From the NCBI RefSeq assembly GCF_030381805.1, contig NZ_JAUDRH010000011.1:124001-188000 (forward strand): a DNA stretch of 64,000 nucleotides, written 5' to 3'. Positions 37,551-48,600 of the stretch are shown one piece after another. The position numbers and the translations under genes are program-made. This DNA comes from Chlorogloeopsis sp. ULAP01. GTDB lineage: Bacteria; Cyanobacteriota; Cyanobacteriia; Cyanobacteriales; Nostocaceae. The notes beneath the pieces were generated by a model, which saw nothing but the letters and a program-made list of their open reading frames with translations, made no database searches and was not told the DNA's origin. Within the stretch, counting starts at the first letter, position 1. Every line of letters starts with the position of its first letter.

Positions 37551-37671
37551 ATGTGATAGATAAGTATAAGTCTATGAAAAGTTCAAGTATTATTTATCAC
37601 CTATACACTCCAAAATTAGGTTGTTAAAATTTAATAGATTACAGTTTACTTGAAACAAGGTTTAGGCGAAA

Positions 37672-40600
37672 TTGGACTGGTCTAACTTTAACCTTCACGG
37701 TGATGCCCCTGAACGTGCATTTGAGTCTCTAACAGGAATAATTTTTGAGCGATGGTGTTACCGTGAGTATCCTTCACAAGTTAGCCAAGTAATATTTGTT
37801 AATGGGGCTGGGGGAGATGGTGGGGTTGAAGCATATGCTCGACTGAATAATGGAGATATTATTGGTCTACAGGCAAAATGGTTTAGAGAACCGCTTGAAT
37901 CTTCCCAAATTAGTCAGATTAAAGGTTCCCTTAGCACAGCTGCGACTCAAAGGAGTGGGTTAGTCAGATACGTAGTTGCTGTTCCTCGCGACTTGAGTGA
38001 AGTCAAAAGAGTTGGTAGAAACGGACAAAAAGTTGACACCGAACGTGATCGCTGGAATAACTTCATAAATTTTGCTAAAACAAATCATCCAGGGATCGCT
38101 GTTGATTTGTGGGATGAAACTCGTATTACTGCGTTACTAGCTGAACTGGGCAGTGAAGGATTACGTCGCTATTGGTTTGAAGGCTCTGTCACTGACCTAG
38201 AGTACCTTAGCCTGAAGTTCAATCAGGCTCAAAATGGTTGGCTCCGTAACCGATATACCCCTGATTTGCACCAATCTGGACAAATAGAGCAGGATTTAAA
38301 GATCCGCTTGAATGGCCCTGGTGTTTATCCCGCTTGGCTTCAAGGCGTTACGAAAATGCGTAATCTCCTAGAGGACGCACAAGTTGCAACAAATCTCCTG
38401 AGACGCTACCCAGAATTTATGGATCTGCCAGATGCAGAAAATCTGATTCAAGCAGCTCAAGATTGGTTGATGGAAGCGATCGCTGAACAGGTAGAGCTAG
38501 AACAACGTCTTTCTCCAGATAATTCATTCCCTATTCCTGATTTTGAGAGCAAATTTGACATTACTGGAACTAGGGATTTGCAGAATTTAATTAATGTACT
38601 ACTGCCTGAAGACAGAAACGCCTCACGAGAAAACGCTGTTGAACCTATTGGCAGGAAATTAGAGAAGTTACTGCAACGTTGGTACGAGCGAGAAATTACA
38701 CCTCAAAAGCTACGGGATTGGGATCAGCCAGTTTTATATATCGGTGAAAAACTGATGCTTTGGCAAATGCAGTTCAACAACATCTAGCGCAGAGAAAACC
38801 TGCTGTTTTAATTCGAGCTAGGGATATTGATTTAGCCCAAAGTTGGGATTTACTAATAGCAAATGCTATTGGTCAGCCTACTTGGAATCTACGGCAAGTT
38901 TTTGATGCTCTTGTATCGGCAGGAATTCAATCTCAAGTTCGTTCCGTTGCCAATGCTGTTGACATATCTGAACGTTTACCAGTTCGAGTGCTGATTGCAG
39001 TAGATGGTTTAGATGAGGCAACTAAAGCAGAACGTTGGGCAGAAAAACTTGGGGAACTAGCCGTAGTAGCTCAAAAATATCCAAGAATCTTATTTGCATT
39101 CTCAGTTCGGTCAAGTTTGGTTCGGCGAATTGGTCTACCTAAGAATATTAATAGGATTTGGTTGAGAGGTTCTGACGCACCACTTGCCTATGTTTTTAAA
39201 GCACATTGCCAAATTAATGGTATTCAATGTCCACCTCTTCTGCGGTGGGCGTTGCGAACCCCATTAGCAATTCGCCTTTTTGCTGAATTGTATCGAGGAC
39301 AAATAATTGACAACATTTCGGCACAAAATTTTTCCTTAGTCGAATTAATTAAGCGGAAAATTAATAATGTCGAACTTTCTATAAGGGAGCGTGAAGGTGA
39401 AAACTGGCCTAGAGATATAAAACCAGTTAGTACATCTCTCCGTGCGATCGCAAAAGCCAGCTTTGCAAAAGGAGCAGCACTGCTAGAAGAGGAGACAATA
39501 CAAGTGGTTGACTCAGCACAGTCACCAAAAGGTATTTTGACTCGTCTACAACTGTTGCAAATTCTTCAGCAATGCCGCGATCAAGGGCTACTGCTGCTCA
39601 GAAGTTTGCCTTCTGATGATCCTTTCGAGCCAGAAGTCCACACTTGGGAGCCAGCATATAAAACTTTGACAGATTTTTTGTTGGCCTGGGAAGCATATCA
39701 AAATATTAAAGAATCCCCCAATAGCCCTGATATGCCAACATATCTGGTGGATAGACCAGCATCTATCAGATTAGCAGTGTATCTCCTTGGAAGGGATGGA
39801 CATAATTTCTTTACTTCAGAATTGTGGAAAAATAACTTAATAGGTCAGGAGCGAGAAGATTTTCAACTAATGGCACTATCGATGATGCCTTCTCAGCAAG
39901 GAGAAGCATACAGAGAATGGGTGCTTAACCTGTTTAGCCGAAATATGCCAACCTGCCGCAGAGTTTTAGAACTTCTGATAGTTCCTGGGCTAAGAATTCC
40001 TGGCTATATCTACGGTGCAAAATTTGTTCATGATGCTCTTTTGCCTATGGGAGTAGCAGAACGAGATTTATTTTGGTCTGGGCCACATCAAATACCCCAT
40101 AATCATGGAGCAAAATGGGAAGGTTATGCCTCTGCGGTGTTGGAGGAACTTGAATTAGATGAAGATGATCCTTGGAATTCAGCACCTTTGCTTTTAACAT
40201 GGGCAACTACCACTGTGAATAACGATAACCGAAGACGAATTCGGTCTGAACTTGCAGCCTGGGGTCATAATAAACCAACTGAACTTCTGGCACTTCTAGA
40301 AACTGCCGTTCTCACAAATGACCCTCAAATGAGAGAGGATCTATTAGTAGCGGCGTATGGTGCTTCTTGCCTTGTTAGATCTAATGAAACATGGCTACTA
40401 CTTTGCGAGTGGATAATTAACAGCTTTTTCACTCCCAATGCACCGTATCGTACACATAACTTAATCATCAGGCACTCTGCTCGTAGCCTTATTGATAGAT
40501 GTCTGGCTTGTGGTGTTTTAATATCAGAGGAGCTTCTAGTACATCTACGCAAACCGTATGTAGATGCAAACGAATTACTCCCAGTTGATAGAGATTGTGT

Positions 40601-42014
40601 TAGTAGCATTAATGAACATCATGGTATTGAGCCAGCTACTGGTGATCTAGCTTGGTATGTTGTGCCTAAACCTATAGAACCTTTCTTTGAAAACAGTCAT
40701 TTTGGAATAATGGCTTTTTCGAGTGTTAATTACTCTCCGTCAGCTAAAGCCTGCCTGAAACGTCATAGCATAGCTTATGACCTCCCAGACTTAACTCACA
40801 AGCAGCTTGCTTTTGCTTTTGTTCGCGCTTATGTTTTAAATCTAGGCTGGTCTAAAGATGTTTTTATTGGAAAACCTCAAGGTGGTGAGCCTGGTGAGAT
40901 TTTAGGGGCAGATATTGCTGTTTTACGTAAGTATGGCCGCGCAACACATGGTGAACAAAGTTCAATAGCTACCTTCGGCGAGAAGTATGTTTGGGCAGCC
41001 AGACATGAACTTACTGGTTTTTTAGCTGATCGTGTTACAGCTTATGATTGGAACAAAAAAGCTCATGAACCTCCTGTGAATCTAGGACTTTTGGCTGAAG
41101 TGAATAATCCGGCAACAGATATTGGGTATGGTCAGTTAAATTCTGATGTGATTTTAGATTTTTCAGAGCTTGTTCCAGATACTGATTTAGGTGAACCACT
41201 TCAGATTGATCGTGTCAATGAGTGGGTAAAAAAAGCACCTTTACCAGCAGTTGAGCCATTACTTTTACTTCAATCAAAACAATTGCCAGATTGGGCAAAA
41301 GATCATGAATGGTTAGTCTTGAGGGCATATGTAAAGAGGCACAATGTAGATAGCCAAGCTGAATCAATTTTCTGGGGAGCAAGCTATGTTTTCCCATTAT
41401 TTGCATCGTCCCTCATGGAAGAAAGTGTGCGTCATAGAGAAACAAGGGAATTACATGATTTTCAGGCAATTGTAGATGCCATAAATTTTTATAAAGATCC
41501 ATGTGAGGTAGTTTGGGCATCTTGGATTCCAGAGAAAGAAGGGATTATTCATCATGAAGTAAATAATTCAGCCGGAGAATCCAAAATCGTTCCCTTACTG
41601 GCGGGAACCTGCCAAGTTTATTGGCGCAGCCCCGATGGTGAAGCAGAGGAATGGGTGCCAACAAAGTGGCTGAGAAGAATCTTGGGGGTTGTTGACTTCC
41701 ACAAAGGGCAATTTTTGAATGCGGCTGGTGAAGTTTTAGCTTTTACCCTAAAACAACCTGGCCAAAGTTGCGAGAAGCATCAGTGCTATCTTCTTGTTGC
41801 TCGACGTGATGTAGTTATAAATGCCTTAACTGCAAGTAATTTAACTTTGGCTTGGGGAATTCGGCTATATCGTGAGCCATCATATCCGCTTATTGCGCTT
41901 TCAGATGAAAAAAGGATGTATCGAGACTGGTATGCAACTGTGTTTTACACAAGTGATGGCTTGAAAACTACTAAATATAAAGATTTTATCCGTCGCTGGG
42001 GAGAAAATTCTTAA
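37672..42014 (+). pseudogene. Avs-like nuclease-STAND defence protein, frameshifted in its P-loop
   Basis: Two frames overlap. The first (37672-38787, TTG start) has an N-terminal PD-(D/E)XK nuclease (D49, E53, QAK at 67-69) and runs to VLYIGE. The second (from 38760) continues ALANAVQQHL with Walker B VLIAVDGLDEA, and a long helical C-terminal sensor region. A STAND NTPase should read roughly GEAGIGKT at the junction. Here only GE and KTD-coding bases remain, which fits a loss of 13 bases. The whole would be about 1450 residues, like Avs phage-sensing proteins, but the exact Avs type is not determined. ATP binding and the frame are both lost, so it is probably inactive. Confidence 0.75.
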
Positions 42015-42112
42015 AATTTTAGCCAAATATCTTAAACATCCTGACCTTTCGCTATTTTTATTCTTGTAAATCTTGAAAATTAGAGATGCGATCGCATTTC
42101 CACTCATCAGTA

Positions 42113-42144
42113 AAAAAGAGACGGGTCTAAACCACGTCTCTAGG
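42113..42144. terminator. Hairpin after the STAND gene
   Basis: AGAGACG and CGTCTCT pair around an 11-nt loop with further GG/CC contacts. Six A residues precede the stem, so the T-run is on the minus strand, where the hairpin would follow the gene ending at 42166. It may end that minus-strand transcript. Confidence 0.5.
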
Positions 42145-42165
42145 CGATGTAAAAATTGTTTAAGG

Positions 42166-42468
42166 CTAGGCTACATCTGCAACCAGTAAGCCATTAACAG
42201 CTACGATTAGCAACTGCGCTTGCAAACCAGTGCCAAGAGAGGGTCTTTTATCACTATTACAAGGCTGCGCTATCCATTTACCCTCCAAATTTTCATAAAA
42301 AGTACCTAGCAATTGCGAACCATTCCAAACACGATAAAGTTCACCAAAATCATCGGTCACAGAATCAATCTCTATTTCTGGCGGTGCTGGGTCAGTTAGC
42401 TGGTCAACGTATTCCTCAAACTCTGATTGCGTCAAAGTTTGTTCGTCAACTGCCTCTTGTATAATCAT
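42166..42468 (-). CDS. Small hypothetical protein in CAST cargo
   Basis: From the ATG at 42468, with GAGG eight bases upstream, the protein has 100 residues. It starts MIIQEAVDEQTLTQSEFEEY and has a central beta-rich segment with LYRVWNGSQLLGTFYENLEG. I do not recognise a family. There are no Cys pairs and no membrane segment. A TTG start at 42498 would add ten residues. It is transcribed divergently from the XRE regulator next to it, and the shared 220-bp spacer carries that regulator's likely operators. Confidence 0.55.
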   Translation of the reverse strand: MIIQEAVDEQTLTQSEFEEYVDQLTDPAPPEIEIDSVTDDFGELYRVWNGSQLLGTFYENLEGKWIAQPCNSDKRPSLGTGLQAQLLIVAVNGLLVADVA

Positions 42469-42552
42469 GTGAATGACCTCATCAATGGGGTTTGACAAAA
42501 TGCGATCGCAGTCTCTTCCCGGAGGGCGATCGCTTTTATTTTTGTCTACAAT

Positions 42553-42656
42553 TTAATCTACGTGTCACGTAGATTAACGTCAAGTGTAGATTAATAAAAC
42601 TTAGAGTGTTATATATCTACCTGTAATCAAAAATACTGACAAGTAGATAAATCTAC
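42553..42656. promoter_or_regulatory. Cluster of GTAGAT/ATCTAC operators
   Basis: A perfect 25-bp palindrome at 42553-42577 is built from TTAATCTACGTG and its complement. A half-site GTAGATTAA lies at 42586-42594, another ATCTAC at 42615-42620, and a perfect 14-bp palindrome GTAGATAAATCTAC at 42643-42656. They sit directly upstream of the XRE-type regulator at 42689, as expected for autoregulation, and between two divergent genes. Confidence 0.65.
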
Positions 42657-42688
42657 ATCTAGGAGTGACTAAACTGGTGATGTAGTGT

Positions 42689-42949
42689 ATGTCTGAGAAT
42701 CAAGTGATTCGTTGGAAATTAAATGAAGTGATGGCGCGAAAGCGGATTAAGAATAAGGATTTAGCTAAGATACTAGGTATAACTGAAAACTCAGTTTATA
42801 GATTGCGTAAGGTTGACGAAATGCCAAGATTAGCACCAGAACGATTGAATGGCATTTGTAAAGCGTTGAACTGTCAACCAGGGGAACTGTTGGAATATGT
42901 GTCAGATGAAGATGAAGGGAACATTATTTCTAAGGTTGATATAGTTTGA
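42689..42949 (+). CDS. XRE/Cro-type helix-turn-helix regulator
   Basis: The 86-residue protein is essentially one HTH_3-type domain: KLNEVMARKRIKNKDLAKIL, then GITENSVYRLRKVDEMPRL and ERLNGICKALNCQPGELLEY. An acidic tail follows. It belongs to the small Cro-like repressors found in many cyanobacterial islands. The upstream spacer has four related GTAGAT-type sites. It converges on drmC, whose stop is 18 bp away, so it may not control DISARM directly. Confidence 0.85.
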   Translation: MSENQVIRWKLNEVMARKRIKNKDLAKILGITENSVYRLRKVDEMPRLAPERLNGICKALNCQPGELLEYVSDEDEGNIISKVDIV

Positions 42950-42967
42950 GTGCGATCGCAGAAACAA

Positions 42968-43765
42968 TTAGATCCCAGGAATAGGACGCAGGATTTTGTA
43001 GGATACCAAAGTGTCAAACTGCGCTCGCAATACTTGGGCTATTGTTGAATCAGTGAGTAACACACCTGCTTCAATATTGCGTTCGTGGGCAGCCTCTGTA
43101 AAGTTAGCTGATGTGACTAGCACAGATTCCTCATCTACAATAATGCACTTGGCGTGGAGAGATGATTTCTGTTTAACATCCACTGCTAGCGATCGCGAAT
43201 CATAATAGACTTCTGGTAATCTCTCTCCTGCCCAAATATCGTGGCGAAAAGTGTGTGCAAATTCTCTCAATAAAACTGACTCTGGTACTTCACTGTGATG
43301 TGGACGTTGGATGTTAAGGAACATTTGTACATATAGTTCCGGGTTCGCATCCATGCGTTCTGCAAGTACCTGGAATAATTTTCGTGCTTTCTCGCCTTTA
43401 TCGATGGCAAAGCTGGAAATGAGAACACTTTTTTTGGCGTGATTAAAAAGTTCGCGTACAACAACGCTAGTATCACGGCTTTGAGAACCAGTTATCTCTG
43501 GGCCAGTCCATACCAACTCAATGCGATCGCGTATTTGTTGAGATGCACTTCGCTCTGCTGCCAATAAGCGGAGCGTATAAGCAATATGGCTACACTTTAC
43601 GCCTTCACAAGTAAGGTGATTAAGTTCATCAACTACTATTTGGCTTAAGGTTGCGGGTACGTAGTTAACGATGACCGATACGAGAAAAGGAGGTGATAGC
43701 CTGCCGTTTTCTAATGCTATTGCTAGTTTCAGCAACGTTGGGCGGCTCAGTTGCAAAAAAGCCAT
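42968..43765 (-). CDS. drmC: DISARM protein DrmC (phospholipase D-like)
   Basis: The 265-residue protein has a PLD-type catalytic motif HAKCIIVDEESVLVTSANFT (HxK and downstream Asn). A Ser/Asp-rich strand KKSVLISSFAID comes earlier. Only one HxK motif is seen, so a dimer or a degenerate second half would complete the site. DrmC is one of the three DISARM core proteins. It is reported as dispensable in one tested system. It lies five bases after drmB in the same operon. The phage-defence role is inferred from the gene set. Confidence 0.88.
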   Translation of the reverse strand: MAFLQLSRPTLLKLAIALENGRLSPPFLVSVIVNYVPATLSQIVVDELNHLTCEGVKCSHIAYTLRLLAAERSASQQIRDRIELVWTGPEITGSQSRDTSVVVRELFNHAKKSVLISSFAIDKGEKARKLFQVLAERMDANPELYVQMFLNIQRPHHSEVPESVLLREFAHTFRHDIWAGERLPEVYYDSRSLAVDVKQKSSLHAKCIIVDEESVLVTSANFTEAAHERNIEAGVLLTDSTIAQVLRAQFDTLVSYKILRPIPGI

Positions 43766-43770
43766 TGTGT

Positions 43771-45633
43771 TTATTCTGGGAAAAACTCTGCTCCTAAACC
43801 TTCAACTGTAGAGACAACCAAGGCGCGGTCAAGAAATTCATTGCGGCGTTCGCAGGATGTTTCTGCAATTAGCAAGCATCCATGACAAGCGGAACCGTGT
43901 AGAAAACGCTCCTCTTGCTCGTTATCAGGTCGATGTTGAGCGCATACTGGGTCATTTGAGCATAATCTTCCTTGCTCTAGTGCTACTTCCAAATGGTATT
44001 CAATGCGTTTACCAACTTCTACCAATCCGCCTAAAGTCCCTTCTGAACCAGATGAACCAGTGTATAAAAGAATTCCATAACCTGCTTCACCAGCATAAAT
44101 GCGCTCGCGGATGGAACTGGCAGCATAGCCGCATTCTAACGATACAGCCACAATTAATAAATGTGATAGTGAATGCAGCATAATATACGGCAAGCCAGGA
44201 AACTTAACTTTTTCTTTTTCTTGGTCTATACCTTTACGCGCACACCAGATATCAAATCCTCTTGATAATTCTCGTCCACGTTTTTTGACGGCTTCTCTCT
44301 TTAACCAATCTTCGATCGCTTCCTTACGGAAAGCAATAAATACACCTTCGCCTCTATTCTCAATTGCAGGAACCCAAGTAGGTTCAATATCTAAAGCAGC
44401 ACGCCTGACACTGATATCAAGTTCCCCGTCGATATCTGGCATTTCGGCTTCAAAGCGAGTAAAACCTACCTGAGCAATTACTTCACGTAAGCGATGTACT
44501 AAAACAATGCGTTCAATTCTGGAGGAAAACACAGGCTTTAAGTTATTTAACTGGCGCGAACGAGCATAAAAATCACCTTCTGGGACATCTTCCCCAACTT
44601 CGACAGAACTTGCTAGTAATGTCTCAATTTCCACTTGTTTAATTTTCTTATCTCCAGTTGACGCTCCGCTTTGTCGTCTTTTTACTTCTTCCCAGACGGC
44701 TTCATCGCTAAATTTTTCTAAAGCTACAGCTACTTTTTGTTTTTTGCGTTCTTTCTTAATTTCGCTAGCACTTTCGGCATATTGCAGAAAGTCTTCGTAA
44801 ACTAAATTCACTGCATCTCTTAAATCTGCATCTAGGTCAGGGAGAGAAATAACGCTGAGAACTTGCGAAAAATAAGCGTTGCTGGCTGACCTAACTAATA
44901 AGCGATTGTATTCTGGTAGACCTGTAGATTCACGAATGCAGTAAGGCTCTTGGGCACATGAGCCAAGCCAAGGGCGATGTCCCTGACATGGGCCTAAAAC
45001 TTTACCATTGCGGACTGTTGCATCGGCAAGAGGACGGCGTTTTTTACAGGCTTCGCAGCGCACATAAATTTCAGCGAAGTCATTACCTGAACCACCTTCA
45101 TCTAACCATAGCTGACCACGACACTTACTTTCGGGGTCATTATGTACAAAACGATACCAATCAATATCGCTAATATGGCCTTTAACACAGGCTTGCACGA
45201 AGCGGACGGGTACAACTGGTACTTTCTTTTTTTCAGAATTAAGATATTGACCACTAACTAAATTACCCCACGGTAGCAGGGGACGAGTGCGGAATGTTTT
45301 TTTGGTTTTAGTGTCATACCAAGTCTCCTTGACTTGGGCTAAAAACCAAGTGGGAAACATGAAAACATTAATTCCTGTGCGGGGAGCTTTAGGATCTTGT
45401 TCGTCAACTGGTGGCGTGTACAGCTTGACATGACTGGCTTGTAAAATTTCGGCAACCCTCGCTTCTAGTCGGTCTTCAAAGATGCGTCTTCTATCACCAC
45501 GCCAGTGATTTAAACCAGCAACTAATACGGAATGTTCAGGTAAGTCTACCATTGCGCCAGGCCCAAAGGTAGAGAGAACTTGACTTTGCCGTACTTGTCC
45601 GGCTGGAGGAATTTTTTTGTTAGATTTACTCAT
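43771..45633 (-). CDS. drmB: DISARM protein DrmB (DUF1998)
   Basis: The 620-residue protein has the DrmB N-terminal pattern QVRQSQVLSTFGPGAMVDLP. Cysteine pairs follow in the middle (CEACKKRRPL), and the DUF1998 region near the C-terminus has LSLECGYAASSIRERIY-like and GILLYTGSSGSEGTLGGLVE segments. The closing cysteine cluster (CSNDPVCAQH, CHGC) probably binds zinc. DrmB forms a complex with DrmA that acts on incoming DNA. Its start overlaps the drmA stop by four bases, so the two are translationally coupled. Confidence 0.92.
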   Translation of the reverse strand: MSKSNKKIPPAGQVRQSQVLSTFGPGAMVDLPEHSVLVAGLNHWRGDRRRIFEDRLEARVAEILQASHVKLYTPPVDEQDPKAPRTGINVFMFPTWFLAQVKETWYDTKTKKTFRTRPLLPWGNLVSGQYLNSEKKKVPVVPVRFVQACVKGHISDIDWYRFVHNDPESKCRGQLWLDEGGSGNDFAEIYVRCEACKKRRPLADATVRNGKVLGPCQGHRPWLGSCAQEPYCIRESTGLPEYNRLLVRSASNAYFSQVLSVISLPDLDADLRDAVNLVYEDFLQYAESASEIKKERKKQKVAVALEKFSDEAVWEEVKRRQSGASTGDKKIKQVEIETLLASSVEVGEDVPEGDFYARSRQLNNLKPVFSSRIERIVLVHRLREVIAQVGFTRFEAEMPDIDGELDISVRRAALDIEPTWVPAIENRGEGVFIAFRKEAIEDWLKREAVKKRGRELSRGFDIWCARKGIDQEKEKVKFPGLPYIMLHSLSHLLIVAVSLECGYAASSIRERIYAGEAGYGILLYTGSSGSEGTLGGLVEVGKRIEYHLEVALEQGRLCSNDPVCAQHRPDNEQEERFLHGSACHGCLLIAETSCERRNEFLDRALVVSTVEGLGAEFFPE

Positions 45634-48600
45634 TTTTCTTTCTCCTCTAACTCATTTCCGTAAGGGTTAATCACCCAAAAATTGACTGTTGGTTCGACAT
45701 CGCGCAAACTTCGCTGTGCTTTAAACCTTTGTGCTTTTTGTGGTTGATTCTCTAATTCGGGGTCGAGGGGGTCAAATATTAATGGTGGTGCTTCGCCTAC
45801 TTCCCGTTGATATTGGAGGCTAATTTTGCTATTAGCGATATTTGCCCAATCATCGAGTAAATCTATAACTTGCTTTTTCACCTTACAACGCAGTGCTTCG
45901 GCTTCATTTGCATCTAGTTCCTTATCGTGCATTTCTGCGCGTTGAGCTATAGTATCGGCAACAAACTCTAAATCTTGGCGATGTTGAGTAATATCGAAAG
46001 CGCGAGTTGGTACTGTCATTCCAGGATGTCCTAGACGTGCTAAAGCAACGGTAATGGCTGCAATACCTCGGTCAATAGCGCGAGGTGAAAAGGGAGTTAC
46101 ACTGGTAGCTTCCACAGCCCGGTAAAATGTTGAATGCCAAGCAAAAAAGCGTTCGTAATGAGAGCGATCGCGTGGACGATGAATGTTCAGTAAGGTCACT
46201 ACTAAACCCGGTCTTTCTTCATCCCGTCCTACACGGCTGGTAGCTTGGATATATTCGGCTGCTGTCTTGGGTTGACCGAGAACTACCATTAAACCCAAGC
46301 GGGTAATATCTAAACCTACGGAAATCATGTTTGTTGCTAAAACTACATCAACCTTGTCGTCTTTATCAAAGGTTGATTCCATTCGCCGCTTAGTATCTGC
46401 AACTTCGCTAGTACTGACACGAGATGTTAATTCTTCTGGCTCATCATCAATTTTCCGGTCAGCAAATAACCCTGAAGCTTCACCTACTCGCTGACGCTGG
46501 CTGTAACGCAATAGACGAGATTTGACTTCATCCTCAACAATCCGCCGACTACCACCTAGTTCACGTAGAGAGTTAAAGTATCCTAACAGCGTCATGTAAG
46601 GGTCGGCTGGGTTATCAGAGTTCTTCTTTCCTCCTTGTTCTAGCCATTGCTTTTGGGCTGCGCCTAATAATGCTAAATAGGTACGCAATAATACTACTTT
46701 TAAACTGCGTCCTTGAGCAGCAATTCCTACATAGGTACGGGCGTTTTTTACTGTGGCGGGGACGGTTTTAGCAAAGAATGAATCGCGTTTATCTGGCCCT
46801 GGTGGTGGAAATATATCAACTTCGTTGCGACCGAATAATGCTTGAATTTGTTTGCTGGCGCGGCGCACTGTCGCAGTCGAAGCAACTATTTTTGGACGAA
46901 TTTTTTTACCCTCTATTTCTTGGCTGCATAAAGCATCAATGGCGGTTTCGTATAGACCTACCATTGTTCCCAAGGGGCCGGAAATTAAATGTAATTCGTC
47001 TTGGATAATTAGGTCTGGTGGTGGTAAATAACCGCCAAGGGGTCTACCGCGACCTGGTTGAGTGGGGCCGTAAAAACCATCATTGTCGTAGCGGTCTACT
47101 CGTCCAAATAATGCACCTGTTTCTCCCACCCAAGGCAGGCTGGCGAATTTATCTACTGTAGAGATAATAAAACAAGGTAGGCGGCGGTATATTGGCTCGT
47201 CTACGGCGACTATTGGTAAAGGATGATCGCCACGGAAATTACAGCGACGGTTAGCACAAAATACTTGTAAATTGGTTGGTTGATCGGTATTTGGTAGTAA
47301 TTGGAATGAGTTGCGGTTAAATTTTGTTCCACACCAAGGACAATTTTCTAAAGGAATGGGTGAGGGATTGCGATCGTTATTTTGAAAAGCACGAGTACGT
47401 TCTCTAGCACTATTTTCATCGTTATCTCCCTTTTTACCCATGCGGTTGGGTGTTGCGGCTTGTCCTACCCATAGCCCAATTTCAAACGGCCAAGTTCCCA
47501 ACTTCTGCGGGTTTTTTTGACGTTCCAATTCTAAGGCGCAAATCATCGCCGCCGCCCTTCCAAGTTGGTCGAGGGTCAAAAGACGCAGGGTATAGCGCAT
47601 GAGGACGCTTAAACCAGCCGATTTGACACCAGGATAACGCAGTCGCCGCAAGACAAGGGTAAAGGCTGCGAGTCCTAAGTAAGCTTCGGTTTTACCGCCA
47701 CCTGTGGGGAAGAATAGCAAATCGACTAATTCGCGATCACTATTTTTGGGGTAAGCTATCCCTACCAAGTTCATCAGTAAAAACGCTAGCTGGAAGGGTC
47801 GCCATTTGGGTGGTGCTTCTGTTTCGGGAGTAGTGCTTTTACCATGAGTGTTACGCTGGCGAATGGCTGTAGCAATGGCACGATTAGCGATGCAGAAAGC
47901 CTCAAATATTTGTGGGTCATTTAACGCTTGAATACCTGCGTTGATGCGCTTGTTAGCAATTTCCGCACGGCGGAGTAAATCTAGGGCGACATTTAACCGT
48001 TTGGGTTCGGTGGGACATTTTGTGTGTTGTTCTTTAATCCAATCAGCGTAAGCATCCACCATTGGACTCAGCATATTTTGCAATGTTGCTGGTGTGGGTG
48101 CGTTGGCTAAGGTTTCCATTCCTAATTCAACGTCTTTTAGTTCCTCTTCTGTAGCTTTCACCTTTTCCACATCAGCTGTTGGTATCCAAGCAGTACGTAT
48201 TTCCTGACAGCTACCATCGGGATTGGTGAGTGCGATCGCAGAAACGTTATGACCTACCGCATATTCATAATCATCGCGGTATTGTAAATCAGCGACGTTT
48301 TCATCCCAATCATGATTATCTCGTCCGCGTAAATTGGGACGGGCTACTAATGGTTCTGGGGTATGGATGATTAAACTGATTTGAAAAATATAGCTAATAT
48401 CGCGCTGTTTATCTGAGGTGGGGAGGCGATTATTGACTAGAAATACAGAAACGGAACGAGTCCCAGCTGGGACAAGTTCTTTGGATGTTACAGAACGGAT
48501 GGAGACAACGAGTTGTAAACCGTTGCTATCAGGTATGGGAATAGTTTTGGTTGATTGGCTTTGATGAAGCGATAATTTTAATTGTTTAGGACTACTTATA

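Noticed and set aside
38740..38790. Programmed -1 frameshift joining the two STAND frames
   Set aside because: The A-run in GAAAAACTG is not phased as a classical slippery heptamer, and a shift would still leave the P-loop without its AGIG residues. A deletion explains both.
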